DNA of 64,000 nucleotides from Channa striata (Eukaryota > Chordata > Actinopteri > Anabantiformes > Channidae). This document shows, in pieces, positions 46,801 to 58,430 of this stretch. The notes below the pieces were generated by a model, which saw only the letters and a program-made list of their open reading frames with translations, did no database searches and was not told the origin of the DNA. Position 1 is the first letter of the stretch, and every line of letters begins with the position of its first letter. A program made the position numbers and the translations under genes. The stretch is taken from positions 8,373,501 through 8,437,500 of the forward strand of contig CM065184.1 in assembly GCA_033026295.1 (NCBI GenBank), in the 5' to 3' direction.

Positions 46801-49800
46801 GAAACGTTTTATATAGTACAAAACAGCTGTGTTAAGATCAGTCCAATTAATAAAATCGATGCGGACCCCTGTACGTGTGCAGTGTGTGCGTTGCATTGGA
46901 AATCAAAATACACGAGGTATGGACAGAGACGAAGGGGACACACACAGTCCACTGGGCTCTTCAAAGGCGTTGCAGTGTCCAACATCGGTGGCTCTTGTCA
47001 GACCGCCATCTGCTGCTTTTTGACCAATTAAATTATAGTTAAACTAGTACAGAACAACTACAACTTGTACTGATGTTGTGTTTCGTCAATTAGAAGTAGT
47101 TATAACGTGAAATATTAACTCTGCTTTGTTTGTTCATACGCAGCCCCAGGTCTTTTGCTTTCTTGTCCTTTCATGCAATTGTAGAATGTGCAGCACTACA
47201 TGCTTATCGTTTTGTCATCTTTGCGGCTTAAAAGAAGCTGACGTGACCTGATACAGCAGTTAATCTTCGCCTGCCCTAGTTCTTTGACGTTGGCTCGGTG
47301 TGTCACGGCCCTAAAAAGAAGCTGTGAAATGCGAGACTGTTGTTTCTACCATGCACAAAAAATTATAAACCATGTCATGAGGTTAGGAAGTACTGATTAT
47401 TAGCGCATATTGCAACTTTTTTCACTAACGCTAACATGCAAACTTCACCTACGTCTGATGGTTTTGTGCCTAAGCATAACCAAACCTCTCAAATTCTTTT
47501 TGAGTGAGTAGATCGAAAGTGTGAAACGCCAAACGATTTTCCTCCAGTTTGCAGTGTAATGCCTGAAGAAATGCCGTGAACAGAAGCCTGCCCCTGTGTG
47601 TGGCAGTGATGGTCGACACAGACGACCTCTGTGGGCGTGAAGGTTGGAGGACTCTTTGCTACACACAGGTCAGGAAGCTGATGTCACGCTGGTCATTTCA
47701 GTGTGATCAGCAGTTTCTCTCACTAAAATAACGAGTGTTGGCTGTCGCACAATTAAGCAGCAAAGCCCGGTGACATGAGGTTTTAGCATATTTCCATGAC
47801 TATGCAGTAGATGGTCGTGTGTAACGGCTCTATGCTCTGTTGTTCTACGACCTTAACATTTAATAAGGTGAAAAGAAAGGTTTGAAACAGACGCCGTGGA
47901 CAAAAGATGATGTCCGAATCCACCGTTTTCATTTCCATTTAGGGATTTATTTACTGATGTTCTCTTTGAATCATTTGGTTATTTTTATTCCCATATTTAC
48001 AACCCTTCATAGGTTTAGATGTGTTAAATTTAATCATTTATGAGCCTTTTAAGAATCATCCATCATTAAGCACCGTGTGTTTCTGTAAATTTGCAGATAG
48101 AATTTAGTTTAAGCGTGTCGTCCCAGCAGAGTGATGCCGCTTCAGGTAAAGACGCAAAAGCAAAAGCTTTGCCCTGCGTTGGCAGATAAACTTTGCCTGG
48201 TGTTTCCTCTCACCTTTGCACTGTGGGCTGCTGTGTTTGGCTCATAAATACACAGCAGGCAAAGCTCTTTTCAAGGTCCGGGAGCACGGGGCTGATTGGT
48301 ATAATCAGTGGTTAAAGGCTGCGTCTCTCTGATCACTCTCTCAGCTGTCTCTCAGTCTCTCTCACTCATTCACTAAATAATATATGTCTATACCACAGGT
48401 ACCAATCAGCAAAGCCAAGGGATTCACAAAAAACTTCTGGCAAAACATTTCCTCGATAGTTTGTGGAAAGTTTAAGCTGCTCTAGTTTCTAAATAGCGCT
48501 GCCAATCTAATCCCCAGATTGGACGTTGATACGACTGGAATGAGTAACAATATTTTTTTGACATGGCTCATGTCCTATTTTGAACCTCAAAAACATCGCA
48601 GGTCCGGTTTGACAGTGTTTCAGGACATTGTTTAGGGACAGTACGTATCAGTTAATATCTAGAACGTGCAACAAGTCTTATTTGAGGATTCTTCAAGATA
48701 GGACTAATCAAAAAACAGATACTTCAAGATCTGATCTGACACATCAGTGAGGATACACTTTTGATATGTCTCAAACCTTGACAATAACACAAGAACCATC
48801 TGTCAGCATCAACAGAGACAGATGTTTTGTGCCTCTGGTGGAGACTGGCAGCTGCACCTCGCTGTTTACCTTATTTGGCTCTTTATCGCTGTGAGCGTGA
48901 TGTGCTGGTGGGGATCGCTTTAGCAGTAAATTACAAACATGGATTTAACACCTTGTTAATACTGTTATATTTCCTTTTTTATATACAGTGTCTTATGTTC
49001 TCAGGGGGTTATTGCTGCATGTGTGGTAGAAGTTGGAATAAGTATTTGCACAGGGAGCTGTGGAGGCTCTGATGATGTCACTAATATACAGAAATCGGGG
49101 GGTGTGGCATTAGAGAGGTGATCTATTCCAGACCACTGTAGCGCATCTTTATCTTAACAGATTGTAATCTCTGACTAAACAAGGAGGGAGAGTTCGTAGA
49201 CTAAACACTGCTTTGATTTTTTTTTTTAAACAGGACAGCCGTTGCACATTGATGGACTCGTTTTTTTATTGTGCGAGACATTTGTTTGTTTTCAGCCTAA
49301 TAAGACTCGGGACAAGCCTGTATGAGTCCAGCTGCTGCACAACACTGCTGTTTCTCTGACGGCCCACCAGGAAACCTCCCAGTGCTCCAGTGCCCAATCC
49401 ACCCCTACTGATGTGACGCTGTGCTTCAGAAAGAACAAAACCCACAGTAAAGCGGCACACTAGAATCACAGGGGCATGGAACTGTCTCCCACAATCTCCC
49501 AGTCTGCACTTAAGTGACTTACACTGCTGGTTGCAGCTATAGTTTGAATCTGCAACTTGTGTTGTGCTTCTTCCTTCTCCTCAGTTGTACTCAGCTCTCA
49601 TCTGTCTTTGAACAAAAACGTAAATGGGCTCCGTCTTCCACCGAAGTAAAATTCATTTTAATGTGGCATATCCCCATGATGTCTGAGAATAAATGTCTTA
49701 CCCCTATAATTTAACAAAACCTGCTTCCCACTGAGTTCCTACTGAGCCCACATCTACAAAACAGGAAATATGAACACGTTTCCTTTGATATTAAAAAAAC

Positions 49801-52800
49801 TCTTGTGCAGTGTGTAAAAAAGTTTCTATACCAAATCTCTTAGATATCTGTATAGGAATAAGCTGTTGCTACTGCACACACAGGCTGAAAGACAGGATGA
49901 CACCAATGCTTGAAGATGATATGATGATATGATGATCCTGATGAAGACGCTTGACCCTGATTGGTCGCTGAGTGTGATACAGTTTAGTTTTAACAAACTT
50001 TGCTACTTTTGCATCAGGAGAGAAAGTGTCACTGCTCTGTCTACAATACAAATTTGTGAAACCATATGTCCTTACAAATGCTTGATAATAATAATAATAA
50101 TTGACCTGTGTGGCTTCAGAGAAGAAGTACATGTCTAATACACCCAAGCAAAATCTGCAACGTCAGCATTGTGGACCTGTTTCAGCTGTGTGAGTGTCTT
50201 ATAAGCATTGCTGTTTCCCTCACCTGCGTAAGGGAAACGCAGGTTGTTTTAGTCCCTCCCACTAAAGGTGCAAAGAGAGAGAGGCAGAGGGAAGATGTTT
50301 TTAGAGACTGGTCCCTTTCTCTGAACCAGTCCATTGGCAGTGGAGAAAAATACATAAATCCCTAACAGGAATGTTACATGGAACGTCAATTTACTACAAC
50401 AGGTTGAAGTTATATCAATTTAGATACTTGAGCTGAGTAAATGGCATCAAAAGAAAGGCTGAGGTCGAGTACAGGGCAAGTCTGTGACTGAATGATTGAA
50501 AAGATCATAGTTCACGTGATTACATTATGCTCATGATTATGTAAATAAATAATAATAGAAAGGAACAGATCTTGAAGAGAAAGATATTTGTAATGAATCT
50601 AGAAGGTTATTGAAGGACCATTGGTATATTAGATCACTTTACTAGGGGTGGATAGTTTCATGTCACAGAATGATCAGCTGGAGCGTCCAATCACAGGTTT
50701 CCAATAAAGAACTGTGTCTGTCTGGTAAAAGACTTTTGCCTGGCACAGTGTCGTGCATCCTTATCTCTCCTCGGACCTCGCCCCTCGCTCATTATCCCTC
50801 AGAGCTGTATTAAAGCTTTGTGGCATTCTTCATCACGGAGGACCAGAACAATTTCCGGGGCAAGCCGAGATCGAGAAGCGAGGACTGATTATCCACACTT
50901 GAGATGTACTGTACCCATGCATTATCGCAGAGTTCGTGGCTGTGTCCTTCTAACAAACCAGTTCATCTGCAGCATGTTTGTCAACACAACAATTTTAGAC
51001 CATGTTATCAATCTAACAAAAACCATCCAATTTATTCAAAAGCTGAGATTGATTGGTTTTATTTGGTTTAACATGTCTTTCTGTTGGAGGAATGCGTTTA
51101 CTCAATAAAATCCCTGGACGCCTCATGGTTTCAGAGGAGGTCTGGCTTTTAAATCCACTGAGGTTCATTGTACAAAAATGCTGATTTAATTTCTATGTGG
51201 ATTTTTCCCATCATAATGGGAGCAGTTTTTTTCATGCCTGGTCCTGTAGCTAAAAGGTAGTAGAGTGACTTGTATCCCTGCTGCCTGTGACTTCAGCTGT
51301 GTGAAGGGCAGTGTGTGTGTGTGTGTGTGTTGTGTGTGTGTGTGTGTGTAAGGTCATGCATGGTCAGAATTCATCTCAGTGAGCAAACAGTCTGACCCGA
51401 GAAGCCTCGGCACGGGGTTTATCCCTGTTTACTCATGTTGACGCCTCTGTCAACAGTCAACTTTTACAAGCTCTGGCTGATTTGTTGTGCTTTGGATAAG
51501 CTGCCAGCTTTTCAATTAGAAGCTCTGCCAGTCTCCTTCAAACCGACAGAACGCTGTAGGCCTTATTAGTTCATTAACACGAGGAGCACATGTGTGCTGT
51601 GTGTGTGTCAAATGTCTTGGAAATGTACCAAGAGGAATTTGTTCCTTCTTCATCCTTGACATGTAGGTGTCAGAAATTTCAGTTTTAAAACCCGTGCATG
51701 GTATGGTTCACAATTTACATCCTGTTACTCTAAATTAAGATCTTTAATAATGTGACGCTTTTCCCCCTTAAAATTATGTTATTGTTCAGTGTTACAGCAT
51801 GTACAAATTATTAGGAGGGTGAACACTTTACTCCGATCAGCGTGTTCCTGGTTCAGTTGTGGCTGATAACCTTCCTGTAAAACATTTCCAAAATAAAATA
51901 ATAAAATATATGTGCTTATATTCTTTTAATTTTGTGATACCCTATTTATCTAATTTATTCCAAGAGTTTGATCCATATAGGCTATAAAACTGTCTAGGCC
52001 ATGGATCACCACAATGACCTGTTAAAACAGTTGTATTTTAAGACACAGTCAGTAAAGACAGCTTGCTTAAAATAATGATTTGTGATTTATATGGTTTTCC
52101 AACAATGAAAACTCAATCAACTGCCTTCACTTATTATGTAGTTCTCATGGGCCAGTGCTAGATTAATACTCAGAACTAGACCTGCTCTGACACAGCTTTG
52201 CTCTTTATGCTCCACCACACTCTGCACAACTCAGAGCGTAGCAGGTTGTAGAAGAGCAGAGCAGAGCAGGGAGAGAAAGGGCTGGGTCGAACAGAGAGAA
52301 ATGAGTGGATCCATTTCAGGTTTCTTGTTAGCACTATTTTAGCCCAAAATGAATTAAAAACTAATCATTTTTGACTGGAATGGAACTTTTAACCTTTCTG
52401 TGAAAGTGGACAATGAGCAGTTCTTGCTGAAAAGATCCATCGACACTATTTTATTGAGAAAAAAAAAGTCCAGAGCAAGAACATAAATGATTATACAAAG
52501 TGTGTGATAGATCAGATATCTGATTATGACTTCTACAAAAGGAGTTATTTTTCACACTTAGACAATAAATGAGTTTCACAATTTTTGGTGTTCTTGAGAA
52601 TCATTTAGATCTAACAATAGATTTTCATTTGAGATTCGATTACATTCAGATGAATTCAAAACGACAGTCTATGTGAATCACAGAGTGGGCAAATACTCTG
52701 CTGTGATATCCTCATGACTAAGCGTGGTGTAGGTGGGCTTAGAAATATAATATAATGGAAATACACAGAGGGGAGTTTGAAGTAGGGCGTAAAAAAGAAA

Positions 52801-55646
52801 AGGTGACACTAATTCCCCGGAATATTAGATTATACTGTATTTGTGAGAGATTGCACAGCCATTAACATTATCTAGTCCTTCACTAGTCAATGCACTTTGG
52901 ACAGAATCAGATCTCGTGAGTCAATGTTCAGTTAATTTACCGGTTGGATTATTGCTCCCACAGTGACGTCATTCATTTAAAAGCAGTGATGGATGTGATG
53001 GACTGTGGGAAACAGTTTTTAACTCTTATAATGCTTCACATTTCTGAAAACTTCCAGTATGATGAAAACTCAAACTATGTAAAAGCTGAAACACTTTCAA
53101 CTTTATAATGATCTCTCCATTTTAAAATTTTATTTTGTAAATATGCATTTTGAAAGTTACAAAACGTCTCCGTCAAACCCATTGACACCCAGAGAAAGCA
53201 GTTGCGGCCTTCATTGCTTTCTTGCCATTACACAAACATTTCCCTCGGCGCCGCAAATCTTGTGGGCTTGGCTTAAGTGTTTCTACGAAATAAGCCTGTT
53301 TATCTGTCTGCAATGACAAGATAATGAATACTGCTTTGTCCACTCTCTTATCTGCTGTGTAATGATCCGTATCATGTTTGATAACGGGTTGAGAAAAATG
53401 CTTCCGAAACACAAGATAACGATATTCCACACAAAGTTGTTGAAACTGTCAATTACAGGCCGTCTGCTGACAAAATAAAGAATATTTTTCTGTTGCTTTA
53501 AAGTGGGGAATTTAATTTCCATTTTATGTGCACCGTCTTTTCAACTGAAAGGTTTGTGAAATTGAGTCTTGTTCTGATTTTGTCTTTTAGCCACCTCATG
53601 CAAATGTACTGCTAACAATGAATCCCCGGCTCTTCTGAACAATTCGGTGTCATTTTATTCTTTACTAAACTCTCCCCTGTGTTTTGTGTCCAGACATCAC
53701 CAAAGACAATAGTCTTCATTGAGTATTCAACACTAAGGAACACAGTGTGTCAGGATCATTTTAATTGACATTTGCTGCTGTTGAGAGCATCTGTTGCAGT
53801 CAGGAAACAAATGTTCTTTTTACATGCTGTATTTTGTACTCGCAGGACTACAACGATGAGATCCGACAGGAGCAACTGAGAGAGCTCTCATTGTTGAATG
53901 GCTCTGACGAGTCAAGCAGAGGGAGGAGTGCACAAGGGAGGAGTGTACGACCGGCAACCACAATATCCACGAGGTAAAAGAGTCAAACAGTGAATGTCAA
54001 ATTAAGACGTTTGACAGTCTGAGAGAGAAAATATGAAAATCTTTCCTTAATTGCTGTACGTTGATAAAATCTGTGTACAGGTTGTGCTTTGGAGATTTCC
54101 AAGGGGTACTATACAAACACAGTATATTATCAGGAGACTTGCAAAGGATACAGCAAATTAAACAAAACCATTGATCATAAATCAAACGCCACACCATTAA
54201 TTTTAACATCTTGCAGAGTCTTGCACCAAAGCCAAGATCACCCTGATGACATCACCGTGGTTATTGTTTTTGTTGATGTCGTTTTGTTAACAACCCCTGG
54301 TTATTGCCATGATACAACTGTTGTTACGTTATGTAATAGTCCCTATGATAATTCAGCAAGGTAATCACCTGAACACACAGTTTTACTTCGGGAAGGTTTT
54401 TTGATGTAGGCAGGACCGAATACAGCAAAACCTAATGTTACAGGCCATTTGGCTGGTTTAGCCACGCGTGCGGCTGCTCATGAGAAATGCCTGCCTCTGC
54501 CAGCCTCCTCTACAGTTTGTTTTTAGAGCAAATTGTCTGTAATCTACCTAGGCCGTAGCGGTCCCTCAGGAATAAGCAGGTACGGTTTTCCATGGCAGCT
54601 TGGCCTAATTCAGGCAGCACATGCAGATGAGCTAAATCCAGCAGTAACATGGGACACTCCCAATTTAAAGTCAACACCACTTCCCTGCACAGATTTGCTC
54701 CTTATGGCACCCCGATAAGCAATTCTTGTAAATCTCCATGAAAAATATGCGCCAGTAATTCCCCTTTGAGTGTATGTATTTTTGGATGACAATAGGCTGT
54801 TACCTAGTGAAGGATGTGCCAAAGGAGGAAGGGTATCGTAGTCCACCTGCATCATGCTGCTCTTAAAATGTGAGTTAGCAGACAAGAAACAGCTTTCCAT
54901 CGCTGAAGCTATCCTGCAGTCCCAGCGGTGTTCGTGTCGTCCTGCTGCGGACAATTGCACTTTCATAAAAGAAACAATTGATCTTAAATTCCTCCTGCCT
55001 GCCCGGGTCCTTCAGCTTTTGAAGTCCTTACCGATCAGCACTGACGAGTTTTTACTCCTTTTGAAACTACAGTGGTTTGACTACGAGCTGAGTGCCCCGG
55101 GTAGATTCAGGGGATGTGACACTGCTCCATCATGCTATTGAAATAAGCGTGCTGCGTCCCGCGGGCGTGTTTGCAGAGCAGGGAAAGACGTAAAGTGACA
55201 CTCTGCAGCCATGTGATCATTACACAATCTACCTCAGTGCCAGCAGAGGTTATACTAATCTTGTGTTTCAGCCGAGCACAGAGTGCGACAGCCACCAACT
55301 GAGGCGGGCTGCACGTACGCGCGATAAGAGGGATTTAACAGATTTCTTACAGTCTTAACTTCACTTTCCACTAAAATCATCATGGCTTATTTACAGACGT
55401 TACAGAGTAATAGTCTTAGGGCATACTTGATGCCGTGTTTGCCTGCTTGTTTGTTCTACCAGGGGCCACAGAGGCACAGGAAGGAGTGCAGCAGCACCTC
55501 GGGGGACAGCAGCAACGACGCACAGCAAACTTCCCACGACCGTTGTAACGAGGGAGGTACAAGCTCCGAGAGCCAGGGGGGCAGCAGGGAGCGCTGGATA
55601 CAGGCCCCCGCTGTTAGCAGTCACACATGAATCATATGACGACTAT
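18423..55646 (+). CDS. khdrbs2: khdrbs2 (SLM1), STAR-family KH RNA-binding protein, first six coding exons (3' end outside window)
   Basis: KHDRBS2/SLM1 is a nuclear, mainly neuronal RNA-binding protein that controls alternative splicing and is a tyrosine-kinase substrate. Exons 18423-18516, 27932-28059, 40755-40870, 44199-44345, 53846-53973 and 55463-55646 give 266 residues. In order they hold the Qua1 dimerisation region (KYLPELVAEKNSLDPSFVHA), the KH domain (NKNIKLSERVLIPVQQYP, FNFVGKLLGPRG loop, VKMSILGKGSMRDKGK, DLHVLIEVFAPPGEAY), Qua2 (DYNDEIRQEQLRELSLLNGS) and an Arg/Gly/Pro-rich tail. The residues RLLAEEIEK, LSERVLIPV and APPGEAYSRM favour KHDRBS2 over KHDRBS3. One base is missing in exon 3, breaking the frame at the GPRG loop (see that entry). 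The tyrosine-rich C-terminus (in human about 85 more residues) was not found before the right edge. Confidence 0.95.
19158..19378 (+). repeat. SINE/MITE-like teleost dispersed repeat
   Basis: Contains ggtcagtagtttgattcccgg (similar to a tRNA B box), gtgtccttgggcaagacact and the tail ctatataagtggccatttacc. These phrases belong to one of the most common fish interspersed repeats. The B-box-like segment suggests tRNA ancestry, but no complete A box was seen, so its class is uncertain. Confidence 0.65.
19838..19925 (+). repeat. truncated copy of the 19158 repeat family
   Basis: Shares the 'tgttcgatccccagctcctcc...ccacatgccgaaacg' block with 19195-19240 and then stops. Degraded fragment. Confidence 0.45.
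21001..21025 (+). repeat. (AAG)n microsatellite
   Basis: Eight uninterrupted AGA/AAG units, followed by 'atcctttaatagatccc', which may be the 3' tail of a LINE-like insertion; the rest of such an element was not recognised. Confidence 0.8.
22215..22275 (+). repeat. short teleost repeat fragment
   Basis: Reads acattacagtttcggcattt then 'agcagacactcttatc' and 'agtgacttaca', the core of a very common fish repeat (acattacaggcatttagcagacgctc...). Only this core is recognisable. Confidence 0.5.
22711..23010 (+). repeat. teleost dispersed repeat, fuller copy
   Basis: Begins ccatccgtgtattatctgta and continues with 'ggagctggagcttatctcagc', 'cgctcgccagtctatc', 'ttaagagtcaccaattaactg', 'catgcatgtctttgg' and 'gctgcctatcc' in the canonical order. 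About 300 bp; other fragments in the window are at 15525, 43715 and 58177. Confidence 0.7.
27932..28059 (+). CDS. khdrbs2: khdrbs2 coding exon 2
   Basis: Acceptor caacatgcag at 27931; with the split Glu it reads EIEKHEGDELRKDGGMKKYL, then DIISNKNIKLSERVLIPVQQ, then YPK (residues 32-74, the same 43-residue length as human). It completes Qua1 and starts the KH domain. Donor AAAG/GTAAGG, phase 0. Confidence 0.95.
34252..34387. repeat. long near-perfect inverted repeat (57-bp arms, 22-bp loop)
   Basis: Left arm 34252-34308 begins cactcagcatttttgctgac; right arm 34331-34387 is its reverse complement with a single mismatch (ttgaataac against ttatttaaa). The transcribed intron would form a 57-bp duplex with a 22-base loop. 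Sequence just right of the arm contains a second small inverted pair, gtggctag/ctagccac. It may be a young MITE or a foldback duplication. Confidence 0.95.
34965..35428 (-). pseudogene. possible decayed gene or retrocopy fragment, unidentified
   Basis: Two overlapping minus-strand frames of about 90 residues each have protein-like composition: one at 35147-35428 (contains VQVLEDYSLREVYALIPARD) and one at 34965-35237 (contains RVVWCMWDKQRRVTVQLVSF, then SGISAIAARITEL). They would join with a single frameshift near 35200. I do not recognise a family. GC content is higher than the flanking intron. No poly-A tail or introns are visible. It may also be chance. Confidence 0.25.
35829..35870. repeat. 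AT-rich hairpin
   Basis: gtatatctatatat (35829-35842) and atatatagatatac (35857-35870) are perfect reverse complements around a 14-base loop. Simple-sequence expansion is the likeliest cause. Confidence 0.8.
36165..36690 (+). repeat. GGGTTA-rich tandem teleost repeat (about two units)
   Basis: Two diverged direct units carry the same order of phrases: ttgtgaggac, 'gggttttagggtta', 'cagttgtgatggtta', 'gtcctcacaaat' and then a TG-rich end. The units run about 36165-36410 and 36425-36690. GGGTTA occurs repeatedly, so it resembles interstitial telomeric sequence, but the interspersed non-telomeric phrases mark it as a fish dispersed repeat. Confidence 0.7.
39690..40275 (+). mobile_element. degenerate Tc1/mariner-like element
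   Basis: DNA phrases of fish Tc1-like transposase occur in the right order: 'gggaaccaccaggactctcttcc' with 'ccagacttgccc', 'cctcagccgggcctttatag', 'ctttggtctgacgagacaaaattgaac', 'cacaataacgacctgagg', and the catalytic-region 'cttgagtggcccggccaaagccc' followed by 'gatatgaacccc', which reads LEWPGQSPDMNP. Frameshifts separate them and the middle of the catalytic domain is deleted, so it is dead. Terminal inverted repeats were not located. The 179-residue open frame at 39471-40010 runs through it in a non-transposase frame for part of its length and is not a gene. Confidence 0.8.
40755..40870 (+). CDS. khdrbs2: khdrbs2 coding exon 3 (KH core) with 1-base deletion
   Basis: Acceptor ctttcacag, donor GGCAAG/GTAAGA. 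The expected product is FNFVGKLLGPRGNSMKRLQE followed by ETGVKMSILGKGSMRDKGK (39 residues, 117 bases), but only 116 bases are present. Reading from phase 0 gives FNFVGKLLGPR, then the frame breaks at cacgggaaattcc (G run 40786-40788, expected four Gs) and meets TGA after three more codons. The remainder is perfectly conserved in the next frame. The break falls in the GPRG loop, the GxxG motif that contacts RNA. Strong conservation on both sides suggests a homopolymer sequencing or assembly error rather than a dead gene, but a real allele cannot be excluded. Confidence 0.9.
42780..42970 (+). repeat. SINE-like retroposon with A-rich tail
   Basis: Contains a tRNA B-box-like tgtttgaattcccc, then the typical fish SINE 3' phrases 'ttgatgcaaagcactcaac' and 'gttgcagctcaggataaataaa' and an A9 tail at about 42961. 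Decayed. Confidence 0.55.
43715..43810 (+). repeat. repeat fragment with (CA)n microsatellite
   Basis: 'ggggctggagccagctgtcactg' matches part of the 22711 repeat; it runs into an uninterrupted CA tract at 43779-43807. Confidence 0.65.
44199..44345 (+). CDS. khdrbs2: khdrbs2 coding exon 4
   Basis: Acceptor ttttttacag, donor TTCCA/GTAAGT; 147 bases, phase 0 at both ends. Reads EEELRKSGEAKYAHLSNDLH, then VLIEVFAPPGEAYSRMSHAL, then EEIKKFLVP, nearly identical to mammalian SLM1. It encodes the end of the KH fold (VLIEVFAPP strand and the last helix). The high conservation here, downstream of the frameshift in exon 3, argues that the gene is under selection. Confidence 0.96.
45746..45779. repeat. 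short perfect hairpin
   Basis: gcagtccataga and tctatggactgc are perfect 12-base reverse complements separated by 10 bases. Confidence 0.85.
51311..51349 (+). repeat. (TG)n microsatellite
   Basis: GT repeats with one phase break in the middle (about 51330). Confidence 0.9.
53846..53973 (+). CDS. khdrbs2: khdrbs2 coding exon 5 (Qua2)
   Basis: Acceptor gtactcgcag, donor ACGAG/GTAAAA; 128 bases, phase 0 in and 2 out. Reads DYNDEIRQEQLRELSLLNGS, then DESSRGRSAQGRSVRPATTI, then ST. The first half is the Qua2/CK region after KH; the second half starts the Arg-rich tail. Human has LRELSYLNGSEDSGRGRGIRG at this point, so the Gly-Arg repeats are fewer here. Confidence 0.95.
53974..55462 (+). other. 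khdrbs2 intron 5
   Basis: 1.5 kb; no repeat or exon recognised. The open frames around 54.5-55.1 kb on both strands have no family likeness. Confidence 0.75.
55463..55646 (+). CDS. khdrbs2: khdrbs2 coding exon 6 (Arg/Pro-rich tail)
   Basis: Acceptor ttctaccag, donor GACTAT/GTAAGT; 184 bases. Entering in the phase left by exon 5 gives (R)GHRGTGRSAAAPRGTAA, then VVTREVQAPRARGAAGSAGY, RPPLLAVTHESYDDY. It matches the human tail ARGVPTPRARGAPTVPGYRA followed by HEAYEEY. The longest open frame here (55382-55630) is a different, wrong frame. The next exon (human GYDDGYGGEYDDQTYETYD) was not found in the remaining 8.3 kb. Confidence 0.88.
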
Positions 55647-58176
55647 GTAAGTCCAATCCTCTTTGCACACACTCAGAACTGAAGCTGACGGTACTGTGTG
55701 TAAATCTGACTTTGTTTAATCCCCCTTTCATGTGATCTGGATGAGTCTGTCTTTACACAGAGAGGTGGGACATTCAGGGACATGTGTTTGAAAATGTAGG
55801 GCAAGCAGAAAATTATTACATCATATTTTTATTTGATTAACTTCTGTGCATTTTAGCGCATTTATTGCAGCTTTTGAATTTAAATTAACGTCAGATCAAC
55901 ATTAAAATCAACTTTTTATGGGATTTCAAGTTCACTAAGCATCATAAATGCATCTCAGTGATCGTTACACGAGTGTTCCTCCTTTTAGGATATTGCTTTC
56001 TGCAGACTCTCATCTAAGCCATCTAATATGCTATATGTGGCTGTGTAGCAGCAAACTGAATTACAATTATTTATCCTACTTGGTTTAAGAAATGAATTCA
56101 TTTTTTTCAATCGAGAGTGAAATTTGCTTTGAAAAACCAAAACAAGTTTATCTCTCAGACGAAGCGTTCTCGTTGATTCAGTGAAATGCTATTCAGCATT
56201 TAGAGTACAAAACGCAGTAATAAATGTTGCAGCACTCTCGGCCGGCCCTAAGGCACCCCGGGGTGCTTTGAGTAACGCTGTTAGATTGTGGTGGAGTTAG
56301 AGCTATGACTTTAGCTGGCAGAAGGCTTTGCTTTTGCGACATTAGAAATAGAACTCCATACGACTAGTGATAAGCAAACATAATATGAGCTGTGTGTAAA
56401 AAAATAAATAAAAATACCCAAACCAACTGCAGCTGTCTGGGGGAGCAACAGCAATAAAGTAAATCTGGTTTGTAGTTAATTAAAGCATATAAAATACCAA
56501 TATGGTCTTGTAAAACAAATACATCCAGTAATAAATATACTATAAAAACGCATATGTGCCATAGGTCAGTTTTATATTGGCTATAAATGTAAAGCGAATA
56601 TGTATGATGGCAACTTACAAGCAGGTGACGCTGTGAGTTATAAGCAGCTGCTCCATTAACATACAAAAAAGAATCATCCACTCGTATCTGTTGCTGTTGT
56701 CCAGTGCCCCACAACAGCTTTGTTCACTTCCCAGTGATATTGAGATATATATAAAATATATATATATATTCAAGGCCCAAGTTAAAAGCAAACTTGTCCT
56801 CTGATCTTGAAAATTTCTCAAGGTCATTTTGAAAAGACTACACAAGGTGAGCTCAAAGTTTCATCCAAATGAAAAAAGGCAACACTTTTTACCAGCCTAT
56901 TTCCTCAGAGCCTTCCTGCTAAGCAAAGCCCCCATGTGTGCTGGCAATTGAAGATTGGGCTGTCTGCATGGGGAAATGCACAAGCGCAGTCTCATTACCA
57001 AACCAAATTGAGTTCTGATGTAGAGCCTGTGTATTTCTGAGGAGTGAGAAAGCGAGGCATTTCTTCTCTTTGTAATTGGAGGTTGGAAAGGAGGATGGGA
57101 GCACAGAGACTAGGGGATTATGGAAAGATGAGTTTATCCTGAACATTTTCTTTCCTCATATCTCACTTTGCTATTTTTTATCTACAACATTACGCAGTTT
57201 TCTTTGAGCATATTTCTAAGACCTCTTTATGCAATGTCCACATTTTTGTTGTTACTGTAAGGTGCTCGAATCTCGCACTGTGCAATCTAGTTGAGTACAG
57301 TAATAGATCGGCAGCAGCAGATGTGTCTTTGTTGCCACATCCTGTGCTGGTCTTTAGGAAAATGTGCTATAGTGTGTGTGGGTATGGTGTGGATTTCTCC
57401 AAAGGCAGCTGACTGATGGACTCTGTCAAACTGTCATTCTGTCTCATAAAAGTGATACCGTGACAACGTCCATAATTGTACCTAATCGAGGGTGGTATTG
57501 ATTTAAAATTTCAGGGGAAAGCAAGAGGAAGCTGGTTGTTATCATGTATCACAGTTGGCTTTATAATTTATGAATGTAATGTTTTCTCTTTATCTGTCTC
57601 ACCTTGCCGTATCCTTTACTCCATCACTCACTTGTCTTTGTTCCTCTCAGAGTGTGGCTCTTCGTGAAATGACTGAACTCATCTTTTACCATTCACAAAT
57701 ATAAAGTGTTGCCCAGCACGTTTTTAAACCATATCAACAAACTTTGCCAAAAGCAAAAACAGATTTTCAGATTTCCAAAACGCTGTTTGCTGTTCCTGTG
57801 TAAAAAAGTTCAAGGACAACTTAACTGAAATATTTTTATAAAAAAACAGGAATAATGCCATTGATATTTTCTATTCTGATACTGTCATTTAAAAAATAAA
57901 AGCAACAATTTATTCATGCTACTAGCAATTATTAATATTTGTGTATCCAAAGTCTGATGTATGTTTACCTCCACTGTTGTTCCTTCATTATAATGAACCT
58001 GGGCATTGTAGTTATTTGTTAGGTTTATTTTAGGTCGGTTCTATTTCATATAAGACTGTTGTGTTGACTCTCATGTAAATGTGACCAGATATGAATTAAA
58101 TTGACATAAATGGCATAAATTGTCATTAACATGAAGAGGTGTAGCTTTAATTCGCAGTAACTGGGACCTCTTACAT

Positions 58177-58265
58177 CTCTCTGTGTGGCGTTTGCACGTT
58201 CTTGCTTCAGTTTCCTCCTGCACTCCAAACACATTGCTGTGACTCTAAAACTCTAAAGCATCCAT

Positions 58266-58316
<51 letters not shown>

Positions 58317-58430
58317 CCTGCGCCCATGTATCTGTGAATGTGTAACCTTTGTGACTGTGACCTGTGCAGGTACATCCGAGAACCTCGAGGATGAATGGGT
58401 GTAGCTAATGGATGGATGGATATGAGTAAA
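58177..58430 (-). repeat. teleost dispersed repeat with (TG)n
   Basis: Begins 'gtggcgtttgcacgttcttgc', 'ttcctcctgcactccaaacac' and ends 'gatggatggatat', i.e. the reverse orientation of the 22711 family. A TG tract at 58268-58313 (about 23 units) has expanded inside it. Confidence 0.65.

Larger units (their letters stand above)
44346..53845 (+). other. khdrbs2 intron 4
   Basis: 9.5 kb, mostly unique-looking. Contains a small hairpin (45746-45779) and a TG microsatellite (51311-51349). No exon was recognised. Confidence 0.75.
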
